A stretch of 64,000 bases of DNA from Chlorella sorokiniana (lineage: Eukaryota; Chlorophyta; Trebouxiophyceae; Chlorellales; Chlorellaceae), in the NCBI GenBank assembly GCA_025917655.1, contig CP084619.1:124001-188000 (forward strand), written 5' to 3'. The translations under genes and the position numbers were made by a program. Of this stretch, positions 18,548 to 29,319 are shown in pieces (position 1 is the stretch's first letter; each line of letters starts with the position of its first letter). Under the pieces are notes generated by a model. That model was not told the DNA's origin. It ran no database searches and worked only from the letters and a program-made list of their open reading frames with translations.

Positions 18548-19032
18548 TTGGGCCTGGTCGCTGTCAGCGGCTTCGCGCCAGAACCTCGATCAATCGTGTT
18601 CCCCGATCGAACATAGCCCGCCTCTCGGCAGTGCCTCAGAATGACAGAACCGCCATCTACGAAACCTGCGTGACCCGTGCTAGCATTGTGGACCGATACG
18701 CACCATTTCCCACCACGTCCAGCAATGTACTGGCGGTGGTACTTGCCATGAGGTCTTTCTGCAGTAATTCTGTTACCAACAACGCCATTATTCGTGAATT
18801 CATGCAACCTTGATTCAATCGGCTGCTTTCCGAGAGTCTGCTTTGGCCGCTACGGTATGGAGGACGCTGGCACCGCCAGTGGAGTTGTCAAAGTCACAAG
18901 AGAGCAGTTGGGAATAAATTTGGGGTGGGTGTAGTTGCGAGCGAGACCGCCTGCCGCCCCGGCCCAACATGCATGGCGCCGTTTTGGCTCGGCGGCCGGC
19001 ATGGAGCACCCGAATAGCGCCTGAATCTTGAG
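18548..19032. promoter_or_regulatory. Divergent intergenic region, USP7 / RRS1
   Basis: About 485 bp separate the two divergent genes and must hold both promoters. No clear TATA box or named element is visible. The true start exon of RRS1 may also lie here, because the first recognisable RRS1 codon is not an ATG. Confidence 0.45.
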
Positions 19033-20716
19033 GTGGCTTCAGATTACGTAAGTGCAGCGCAGTTGCGCTCGGCAGCGTCGCTGACCACTGCCGCCTGCCG
19101 CCTGCCGCCGTTGCCCTCTTGCAGTGAGGTGTACGATGGCCCACTCTCTTTTGATCTGGGCAACCTGCTGGCCTGGGACGCCAGTGCGATTGACGCCGCC
19201 ACGTTTGCCGGCAGCGGCACTGATGCGGCGTGCCACCACCTGGCACAGAGCATTTTCCAGTCGCTAGCTGCCCGCCTGTTTGCGCTGCCATCTGAGCCAG
19301 CGCCTGTGGGTCGCGTGGCGGCGCTGCCTCGCCCCGCCACGGTGCTGCCCCGCGAGAAGCCCATCCCAAGCCGCGCCCACCCACAAAGTGGGAGCAGTTT
19401 GCGCAGCGCAAGGGCATCGTGAAGCACAAGCGCAGCAAGCTGGAGTTTGATGAAGCTGCAGGCGAGTGGCGGCGGCGGTTTGGCTACAAGCGCGCCAACG
19501 ACGAAGCAGCGGTGCCAATCATTGAAGCCAAGCCGGGCGGAGGTGCGGGAGGGTTTGTCAACCAAGCTGCTTGCCTTGAAGCCTGGCTGCTGCAGCCGGA
19601 CAGCGAGAACGCCGATGGTCAGGCTGCGGCGCTGCTTCCCCTGCCCTGCCGTGTGGCGTTAACCAGACCAACCTCATACATGCTGCCCTGCTTTCCGCGC
19701 TGTGACGCAGCCAGGAGAGGATCCCTTCACCAAGCAGCGCACCGACAAGCGAGAGCGTGTGCGCAAGCAGGCAAAGCAGCAGCTGGCAAATGCCAAGGCA
19801 GCAGCCAAAGCGGGCACGCTGCCGCCCACGCTGCGCCTTGCGGCGGCGCTGCCCGAGCACGGCAAGGGACGGCCAGCCAAGCGGAAGGAGATGCGGGATG
19901 AGGTGGGCCGTTTGGGAGGCCACCTCTTCTTTCTATGCGAAGGCTTCACCTTGGTTTTGTCTTCCTGGTTGGGTTTACGGTTCCCGGGGGAGTGGAAGGG
20001 GTTGAGGGCCCTCGGGCGCTCATCGCAGGTAGCTTCTCCTGCCCTTGTGCAGCCCTGACGGCCAGATTGCCTGCTCCACTACTCGCCCTCCTTAGCGCGC
20101 CCCCCTCCCCCCGTCCACACACACACACACATACTCACCCCCCACCCAGCCCCCCCCAACCGGTCTCCCGCCTGCAGCTCAAGTCGGCCACGCTGCAGGC
20201 TGCCGTCTCCACCGCGTCCATGGGCAAGTTTGACCGCCTTGCACGGGGGAGAAGCCTGAGGACCGGCAGCCGCGCGGCAAGAAGCGCAAGTTTGCCCCGT
20301 GGCTGACAAGGTACGAGCGAACTGAAGCGGCCGCTGCGGGCGCATGCTGGCAGCCTTGGCCTTTCTCTTGACTTGCGGTTTGGAGCGGTTGCTTGGGGCG
20401 CCCGCTGCATTGCTCCCACCCCCGCCCTCTCCTTGCTCTGTGCCAGGACGCCTCCGAGAAGCAGCAGCAGGCCAAGCTGGCAGACCGCATCATTAGCGAG
20501 AGGGCTGATGATGTGGATCTCAGCGCGGCGATTGGAAAGTTCGAGGCTGCGGCTCGCGAGGAGCGGCGAGTGAAGAAGGCGGCAGCGGGTGCCTCTGGCG
20601 GTGGTGGCGGCAGGGGCAGCAAGGGCGGCAAGGGCAGCGGCAGCAAGGGCGGCAAGGGCGGTGGCAAGGGTGGTGGGGGCAAGGGCGGCGGCAAGAAGAA
20701 GGGCATGGGCAAGTAG
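19033..20716 (+). CDS. RRS1: Ribosome biogenesis regulatory protein RRS1
   Basis: Nucleolar factor that, with RPF2, brings 5S RNP into pre-60S ribosomes. Motifs in order: [81 protein letters not shown], and an Arg/Lys/Gly-rich tail ending KKKGMGK. Exons: about 19033-19053, one from about 19131 to 19542, then 19715-19902, 20178-20310 and 20447-20716. The first in-frame codon block (ASDY before the splice) is preceded by GTG and not ATG, so the start is unsettled; an unseen upstream exon or an error is possible. Single-base deletions interrupt the frame near 19396 (SGSSL where KWEQF is expected), 20249 (G run before EKPED) and 20299 (C run in FAPVADK). It converges on TRM5, with a gap of 96 bp. 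Confidence 0.85.
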
Positions 20717-20812
20717 GCCCAGACCTATGCTTTCCATCCTGTGCTTCCTGCTCCGCTTGTGCTTGCTCCTATCTAATGTCGCTTACAGCCGACAGTGCCG
20801 ACACCTATCCGC

Positions 20813-23648
20813 TCAGCGCTCCAGTTTCTGCCGTTTCCAGTTGCTGGCAAAGGCGACGCCCTCAGGCACGCGGAAGCTGAGGCACACCATGGTCTTGTTG
20901 GGGGCCACGTCCCGCACAATGTGCTTCCCGGCTCCACCTCAAGCGCGCCGCCCAGCCGGGCCTCCACCCTCGCGCGCAGGCCTACATCGCCAGCAACGAC
21001 AGAAGCCTGTCTGCAGGCAGCCATGGCAGGGCGCTGCCCTCCCAGCGCGCTGGCTGCACTGTGGATTCGTGAAGCGCACGATATCGATGCTCCTTCTGTT
21101 CGAGCAGTCAAAGGCAGGCGCTATGTGCACGCGACATGGGCAAGCGCACCCACAAGCAAACAGCAAGCAGCAAGGCTCACCTTCAAGCTCCTCCTGGCCC
21201 TTGGCAAACGTGTACACGTGAACCAGCGGCAGCGGCTGGCCCTGCCACAGGCGGGGGCAAAAGGCGCCGTGCAGCGCATCCAGGAAGTCGACAGCAGCGG
21301 CCGGCAGGTTCATGACGACATGATGAAAGACGCCGCTGCCGCTGCCGCTGCCTTCGGGGCCCGCCGCTGGCGTGACTCCCGCGGGCGCCGGCTGCACCTT
21401 GGCCTCCGCCTCTGGTCCCTGCTGCTGCTGCTGCTGCTGCTGCTGCCCTGGCTGCCGCCGCCGCTTGCCGAGCTCGCCGCTGCTGGGAATGACCGCCGCT
21501 GCGGCTGGCAGGTCGAGCCGGCCCGCCGCCGCCGCCCGCATGAACTCGCGGCCATCAAGGTTGAAGGGCAACACCTTTCCCGCCGCGTGGTTGAGCCGGA
21601 TGTTGGTGCAGAGGTAGTGGAAGCTGGCTGGGTTGAGATCGTTTGCGTACACCTGCATCGTTTGTTTGTTTGCAAGGCAAAACTGTCTGGTTTGCGGTGC
21701 GAGCCGCCCAAAAAAACAGCCTGTGGTCAACCTTGACGGGAAGGCAGCCAATCCAAGGCAGCATGGAACAAGGGGCTGGAGCGAAGTGCTGAGGCCGCAG
21801 CATCGTACAGCAAGGGACCAGGCACACGCAGCGGTGCTGGCGGCAGCAGCAGCAGCGCACCGTGCAGCCCTTGTGCGCGGCGGGGATGGCAAAGGGGCCA
21901 ATGCCGGCCATTGCATCCAGCACGACTTCACCCGGCTGGAAGAGATCCACCAGCCGCTGGTGCTCGCGCTCCAGGCGGGAGTTCCAGTACACCTGAGCGG
22001 GACACATGCGGTACAGTGCCATGCAGGATGTGTTTGGAAGGAATACTTGTGGGAGCGGAGCGCAGGCGGACCAGCCTGTGGCAGCGCTGCCGTCCTCGGG
22101 CCAACCTTGCAGATGTGCGCGACATGCCAGCCGCAAGCAGCCTGACGCAGCCATCCCGAGCATGCACCGTTCCCACGTGCGCTCGTAACCGTCCAAACCT
22201 CCCTCTTATGAACAAGGAAACGCACCTTGCGGAAGTCGAGACGGAAGCGGGCGCCGTGCTGGCGCACCTCGGTCTCCGTGCTGTCCTCCCCGCAAGCAGC
22301 TCCATTTGGAACACCCGGAACTCGTTTTCGATGCTGCCCACCTGCAACTCAAAGGTGACAGGGAGATGAAAGGATTGGGCGAGCCGGCTCAGCCAACCTC
22401 AGGCGTCAAAAGGAGAAACAGCAACAATCAGAAAGCGGTACAGCCACAGCCAGCTCGGCGCACCTTGTTCACCACCGTCTTCAGGCTGGGGTTCTTGTCC
22501 AGAATCACCTGCACGGCAAGCCAGAACCCAAAGCAAAGAAACCGACTTCATGGGTAGGACGGATACGGACAACGCTGGTCCACCGATTTGCGCTGGCGGA
22601 CCGCCTAAGGCGGCAGGGCAGCGCTGCTGCAAAGGAGGCGCCGCCGCGTGCCTGGCCGATCAGGTGCTTGTAAGGCAGCAGGTCGCCGCGCAGGTTGAGG
22701 TGCGCGATGTGGCCCACGCTCTCAAAGGCGGAGGGGACCTCCAGGCCGTCGGGCAGCAGCCGCTGCGCGGCAGGAATGCACAGAAAGCAAAGCGTGCTCA
22801 GCACGCTGAGCAGCGGCCCGGCACGCTGACGACGCAGCTCAGCATGCAAGCGCGGTGCATAACACGCGGCGAGACGCTCCGCTGGCTGCCCACTCCGCAG
22901 TCAGAGCTGGCAGCCGGGCAGGCAGCAGGATGCGCCTCACCTTGAGCACGGTGTGGGCCGGCCAGTAAGCGTACGTGACTGCCACCTGCGCTGTGGTCAC
23001 CGACAGCCCATCGGCGCGCACAAGCTCTTCCACAGTCTGGTTCTGGGTGCCCTCGACCTCCCGTGCAGCCAGATCTGCATGCGGGGTGAAACGATGCTCC
23101 AATACTAGAGTTATGGCATGCAACGGTTGGCTGCGTCAGGCACTGCCAGCACAGAGCGCCAGGTTCATCCTGCGGCAGCGGGCGCCGGCGCTGCCCAGCC
23201 AATGGGGGCCAGGCGGCGGCTGCGTGGGGTGTGTGTTTTGTTGTTGCGTACTTAAGATCCTGCAGCGCACCCGTTTCGCTCAGGCCCTCATCCAGCAGGA
23301 GCAGGCGGGAATCAGCATCCTCGGGGTCACTCTGCACGTTGCGCAGCCTCGGCTTGTTGAAAAGGTGCCTGCAGCGCCAAGGATCGCGAGGGTTGAATCC
23401 CAGCCAGCAGGGCGGCCGCCGAACAGGGCGTGGATGCAGCTGCTAGACAGCCTGGGCTGCAGGCCTCACTTGGTCAACAGCTTCATATAATGGTTGGTCT
23501 TCTGCTTGGGAATACGGAGCGCGGTGAGCTGCAGCTGCTGGTCAAACTGAGCTTTGAGCTCGGGCGTGAGTGAGCGAGCCGCCAGACGGCACCTCAGCTG
23601 CCGCCGCTGCCGGTGGGGCTGCGGCAGATGGCGCCGGGCCCGTCCCAT
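20813..23648 (-). CDS. TRM5: tRNA (guanine37-N1)-methyltransferase TRM5
   Basis: Makes m1G37 next to the anticodon, using S-adenosylmethionine; it acts in nucleus and cytosol, and in mitochondria in many eukaryotes. Landmarks: [69 protein letters not shown], the AdoMet site [53 protein letters not shown], and a C-terminal [15 protein letters not shown] block. The start at 23648 gives an Arg-rich N-terminus in the right frame; another ATG at 23664 is in a different frame. A polyglutamine run and acidic/Gly linker interrupt the catalytic domain. One base appears missing near 20932 ([13 protein letters not shown]). Introns are GT-AG. Stop is at 20813-20815. Confidence 0.88.
21419..21445 (-). repeat. 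CAG/CTG microsatellite encoding polyglutamine in TRM5
   Basis: Nine uninterrupted CTG units on the plus strand, read as CAG (Gln) on the TRM5 coding strand. It lies between the second and third parts of the methyltransferase domain, in a low-complexity linker not shared with animal or plant TRM5 as known to me. Confidence 0.9.
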
Positions 23649-24171
23649 CCTGTATTGCCGCCATCGCTGCAACCGAAAGATGCAGGGAATGCGCCGGTTG
23701 CGAAGGCGCCGCTCGCACAAGTTGCAGAGCCCTTGAAGAGCAGGTGTTCCAGCGACACCAACGACGTGAAATCCTGGTTATTAACAGTTGGGTTGAGAGC
23801 TGCGCGCAATGTTTCACGCTGGCTCGCATGCGCAAGTGGTTCCCTTGAGCGGGAGCTTGCAAGGCAGCCAGTTGATGTGAGTTTCCTTGTGACGGCGATG
23901 CAAGTATAAAAGACCGCCGCAGGGCCGTGGCATCGGCCCATGCATGTCAGCTTAGCGAATTTCAGGCGACCTGCCACCTTCCGCCACCTGAGTTGAGCGA
24001 CAGTGCGAGCGATGCGCTGCAGGTTCCTAACGTGGGGCAGCCGAAATGAAGCCACAGAAAAGAATAAAAGGAAGCTCGAATAGCAATGCAAGAACGGGGG
24101 TGGAGTTTTGCATTTGTTGGTTTGGGCAGCACGTTTTCAGGCTGGGGGCGCTGCAGGGCGGCTCATCCCGT
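23649..24171. other. Intergenic region between TRM5 start and TypA end
   Basis: About 520 bp containing the TRM5 upstream region and the TypA 3' region. No conserved frame or RNA gene seen. Confidence 0.45.
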
Positions 24172-27100
24172 TCACTTCTTCTTTTTTGTGTTAGGGTTCT
24201 TGCGCATGCGCACTGACGCAGGCGTGATCTGCACGGAAGAGAAGCCACACGCTGCACGTCAGCATTCATGCACACCCTGCTCCTCACCCGTATGCTCACT
24301 CCGGGGCCACAGCAGGGCACCCAGACAATCAAAAGATGCAGAAGAGCACTGTAGAAATCATTGAAAAACCGCAACGGTCTCACCTCCACCAGCTCGTCAT
24401 CAACAATGTACTCCAGAGCGTAGTCCAGGCTGACGGGGATGGGGTCAGAGAGCACGACAGTGCTATCCTTGCCCGCCGCACGCATGTTGGTGAGAGCCTG
24501 CGTCGGAGGCGCATGGGTGGGTGAGCAGAGCGAGTGTGCTGGGGTGGGGGTGGGGGCGTGTGAGGCGAGTTGAGGATTTCTTGTAAACGGTGGTTGTGCG
24601 GTTGTGTGAAGTACTTTTCGGACGTGAGTGGGCCACACAGGTGGGCCACACAGGGAAGCACGTTCACTTTGTTGTTCATCCCTGCCTCTTCCCCACCCAC
24701 CTTCTTCTTGCACACGTTGACCTTGAGGTCGCCGCTGCGCTGGTAGATGCCCACCACCTGGCCCTCGTACACCTGGTCGCCCGGCTTGACAAACAGGCGG
24801 CCGCGCTGCTGCGCCGACTCCAGGGCGTAGGCAGTAACCTGCATGGGTGGTGGGAAGGGAGGCCCGGGAGGACCAGAGATGAGTGGACTGATCGGGCAGC
24901 ACGGCGGCAGGGCTGTTGCACGCGCTTCGGCGGCGGCGCGGCACAGGCGGCAGCTCCTGCCTGGTTCCCAGGTTACCTGTGAGGCACATCAGACACAACC
25001 AAACCACTCACACCACCTCACCATGCAACCGTGCCCCCAAAGCCAACACACCTGCCCCGTCTCGTGGCAGACCAGCGAGCCGTTCTCGCGCGTCTGGATG
25101 TCGCCCACGTACGGCGTGTACCCAATCAGGTTGGTGTTGAGCACCGCGGTGCCCTTGGTGGCGGTGAGCATCGCCGACCGCAGCCCCAGCAGCGCGCGGG
25201 TCGGCACCTCGTACTTGAGCCGCGTGGCCCCCTCCGAGCCGGCGCTCATGTCCAGCATCTGGGCCTTGCGCTGCCCCATCAGGTCCACCACCTGGCCCAC
25301 GTGCTCCTCCGGCACCTCAATCACCGCCTCCTCCATGGGCTCCAGCCGCTCACCGGTGGCCTCGTCGCGCTTGGTGATCACCTTGGGGGCCCACCTGCAG
25401 CATGGCCGCACCGGGCAGAGCGCAGCAGCAGGCGGGTGAGGGAGAGAGGAGCGGGTAGAAAGGGAACGCGTGTGGTGGGCCCCAGCTTGCAAGGGGGCCA
25501 TGGCATTGCGCAGTCCCGCCAATCCCTGAGCACAAGCTCAGCCCAGCCACCCACCTCAAACTCGTATCCCTCACGCCGCATGTTCTCCATGAGGATGCCC
25601 AGGTGGAGGGAGCTGCGGGACACCAGCAAGCAGGTTCAGCACGACAATGGAGTGGTGCTGCACATTGCCAACCCTCCGGCTCTGTGCTGGTGCCACCTCA
25701 GTTGCCTGCCCAAGCCAAAGCAGAGCCCCCTCATCCTGCCCGCCTCAGCATGGCACCACCCAACCTCCACCAGCAGACACAGCAGGAAGACAGAAAACCA
25801 GACGGAACAAAGCGCGACGGCTCACCCGCGCCCGACACCTCAAACGACTCTGCCCCCGCCCCGGCTCCACCCGCAGCGCCAGGTTGCGCTCCAGCTCCCG
25901 TTCCAGCCGGTCCTTGAGGTTGCGGGAGGTCACATACTTGCCCTCCTGCCCCGCAAAGGGGCTGGTGTTGACGGCAAAGGTCATGCGCACCGTGGGCTCC
26001 TCCACCTGGCAGGGGCGCAAATTTCAATGGGGAGGGCAGAGGGAGGAGCAGCGGAGTGGAAGTGGGAAGAGGCAGTCTGGAAAGGAGGGCAGTGCAGGGC
26101 AGCGTTGGGTCAGGCAGGCTGCCCGAGGCCCGACAGGGCAAGCGCAACTGGGACAGCCCCAGCGCAGGCTGCTCTCCAGGCAAGCTCCCCCCAGCTCAAT
26201 TCGCCACTGACCTCTATGGTGGGCAGCGGCCGCACGTCAGCAGGGTCGCAGATCGTCTCGCCGATGGAAACGGCGGCGAGGCCGGTGAGGGCGCAGATGT
26301 CGCCCGCGGCCACCTCGCCCACGGGCGTGCGCGCAAAGTTGTCATACACAAACAGCTCGGAGATGCGCCCGGTCTGCGGCTTCTCGTCACCTGCACAGCG
26401 CGAGCAGAATAAGGCATGGAAGGATGGAGAAGCGGGGGATGGGGGCGCAGGCCGCACAGCACACAGCGTGCCCACGCAGGGTTCCCCAGAGCCAGTCTTT
26501 TGCATCCACCCCAGCAGTCATGGCCCAGCCCAAGCCCAGCCCACGCCCACCCCGCCAGACAGCCGGCCACACATGTTACCCACCCGGCTTGGTGAAGACG
26601 ATGGCATCGCCCTTGCGCAGCGCGCCGCTCTGCACACGCCCGATGGCAATGCGGCCCTTGTGCTCGTCAAAATCAAGGTTGGTGACCAGAAGCTGCAGAG
26701 GGGCATCCATCTGGACGCAGCACATGTGGGGGAAAAGGAGGGCGGGTCAGGAAAGACTGGGCAGAACAGCAGGGCGAGCTGCGGGACAAACACATGCGCG
26801 GTGCAGCAAAAGCGCCCACCCGGAGTGCTCCTGCTCAGCGGCGAGCAGCCGCACTGCCCGCTCCCCAGTCGAGGCACTGTGCCCACTCCGTCCCAGCGCA
26901 GCCCGCATCCCATCGCCCTCCCCCACCGCACCTGCACCGCGGGCGGCGACACCTCCTTCACGATTGCGTCAAAGAGCGGCTCCAGGTCGTCGGCCAGCTC
27001 ATCCGGGAGGGTCCCGCGATACCCGCCATGCCCGAAGCATAAACCACAGGGAAGTCTGCCGCAAGGAGGGGGAGGAGGGGGAAGGGGGTGGGTGACTATT

Positions 27101-28947
27101 GGGTGTGGAGAGTGGAGAGCCACACAGGAATCCCGGGGTGACCAATGTGCCAGTGGCAGACACATTTCAGAGCGCGAAAGCCCAACAAGGTCGCAGTGTT
27201 GCAGGCACCCTTGCAACCTAAACTCCAACCCAGAATCGTTTGTGGCGGCCTGCCGCCACCCGTACGCTGGCTGCCCCCTCACCGCACTGCTCATCGGAGG
27301 CCCCCAGGTCCAGGAACAGCTCAAACGTCTGGTCAATGACCCAGTCTGGGCGGGCCGCTGGGCGGTCCACCTTGTTCACCACCACCACCACCTTCTTGTT
27401 CAGCTCCAGTGCCTTGCGCAGCACAAAGCGGGTCTGGGGCATGGGGCCCTCCACAGAGTCGACTGCACGCACCGGAACACATGGCAAAGCAGGGGTGAAA
27501 TAATTTTGAAACCTTCTTGAAATGTGTTGCTGAGACAATCGACGGTGCCAGTGCAGCGCGGCGCGTGCCTGCCACCTTTGCATAAATCAGGAACAGTCAC
27601 AGCGATTTGAGGCGTGCCGCAAGAAGCAGCACCCCTCCCGCTGACCCTGCAACCAATCAGGCTGGCTTTCACAACCGCACCCAGCAGCAGCACGCCGTCG
27701 GCCATGTTGAGCACGCGCTCCACCTCTCCGCCGAAGTCGGCGTGGCCGGGGTGTCAATGATGTTGATCTTGGTGCCCTTGTACCGAACGGCGGTGTTCTG
27801 CGGGACACGCAGTACAAGCGTCGCAGGCGGCGTGATGGGGGATGGAGCGGGGCTGAGGTGCAAGGCACGCAGGCAGCGCAGCCTGTTTTCGGCTCCTTGC
27901 AGCCCTGCATGCCTGCCCAACAGGCAGTGCAGCACCCACCCAGACGGCACCCACGCCTGGCACACCTTTGACAGGATGGTGATGCCGCGCTCCCGCTCCA
28001 GGTCGTTTGAGTCCATGATGCGCGTCTGGGAAAAGAAACGTAAGAAACGAAATCGGAGAGGGGATACTTGGGGCAGGTTCGGGTTGGCACAGGCGAGCAG
28101 CGTGGCGGCGTTGGCCTTTTCGCGATGCAGCACAGCTTTGTGAAGTTGCCCTGCTGCCGGCTGGTTGGAAGCGGTCGCTCACCTCCACGGACTGATTGTC
28201 CCGGAACACCTTGGCCTGCTTCAGCATTGCATCCACCAGCGTCGTCTTGCCTGCACAGCAGACGCACAGAGACGCGACATGCAAACGTAGGTGGGCTGGC
28301 AACAATTCCTCCGAGCTCCCACGCCGGCTGGCTTGCTGCTTGCTTGGGACCTTACTGGCGCACCGTGGTCCACATGGGCAATGATGGCAACGTTGCGGAT
28401 GTCCCCCGTAGCGCGCTGCCCTCCTCAGATGCCGACGCGGGTGCTGCAGCCAGCGGAAGCAGCAACGGCGAACTTTTGAGGCAACAAAGACAAGGCTCGC
28501 CTGGCCGGTCACTGTCAAAGCTTAGCTATACAGCAAGCTTTGCAGGATTCCCATTGCCCGTCTCAGGAACATGCTGTGGCACAAACCGCCCAATCAACAC
28601 AGAGCAGGCGTGCTCCTACCCTCCAGCGTGGCAGCGGCGGCGGCGACAGTAGCAGCCCTGCGGCCCACCGCCTTTGTCCCCGCCTGACACGCTGCATGCC
28701 TAGAAAATCCTAAGGATAGCTTATCTGCAGAACGAGAACGCAAATACAACGCCTTATCTTGGGGCCTGCATATGCCGCAGTGCTGCAGGAGGGAATGCAC
28801 CACAGGGAAGCATTGTGGGTGCATTATAATACGTACCTGAGCTGCTGGTGTGTTTGTGGGGCGGAACCACCAAAGGGGCCGGGCCGGCATGGCGCTGGCG
28901 CACCTGGCCGGCACCCCCTGGAGGGACAGGGAAGCAACCTGAGCCAT
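24172..28947 (-). CDS. TypA/BipA translational GTPase, plastid-targeted
   Basis: Ribosome-associated GTPase of the EF-G family, needed for plastid translation and stress tolerance in plants. Exon 1 (28837-28947) encodes a transit-type N-terminus ([20 protein letters not shown]) and exon 2 an Ala/Arg-rich continuation. Exon 3 (28364-28423) and exon 4 (28183-28250) carry G1, [17 protein letters not shown]. Then come [11 protein letters not shown] (G2), DTPGHADF (G3), [14 protein letters not shown] (G4), domain 2 ([17 protein letters not shown]), EF-G-like domain ([15 protein letters not shown]) and the BipA C-terminal domain ([20 protein letters not shown]), ending NPNTKKKK. Single bases seem missing in G3 (near 27758) and in [11 protein letters not shown] (near 27015); both sites are family-invariant. 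Divergent from TOP6B. The antisense strand holds an 829-residue open frame that is a composition shadow. Confidence 0.92.
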
Positions 28948-29319
28948 GGTCACTGGTGGATGATAGCAGAATGAAGCAGTAAGACGCGAACAGTGCGGAG
29001 CACGTGCAAGTTTGGTGCTTTTGGCGCCCCTCCACGTGGAACGGAAATGCAGCAGTCTGGGTACCGTACGTCTCGCTATTTCTGCAACCTCGTCGCCATC
29101 GGCGGACAATACCTTACCAAGCTTCGTTGCGTAGTTTGTGCCTCCACTTTGCAAACTGATCAGGCGAGCGCCCGCCGGGCACAGACGCCTGTGCTCATAA
29201 AGCTCATCGACTTGAGCACAAAGCAATCAAGTAGAGGTTGACCACCGCAGCCGTGGACAGCGCTCACGAGCAGCGGCAGGCAACGTCGCGGTTGGCGGCT
29301 GCCACCCCGCCGTCGAGCA
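28948..29319. promoter_or_regulatory. Divergent intergenic region, TypA / TOP6B
   Basis: About 370 bp between two divergent start codons, so both promoters must lie here. It is less GC-rich than the flanking genes. No named element can be assigned. Confidence 0.45.

Noticed and set aside
20939-22267. A 442-residue frame on the minus strand read as one uninterrupted protein
   Set aside because: It is TRM5 exons with intron sequence read through between them; the conserved blocks are separated by clear GT-AG introns.
25031-27520. An 829-residue open frame on the plus strand
   Set aside because: It lies antisense to the TypA exons and introns, has no domain, and is a product of high GC content. 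The minus strand has continuous family homology.
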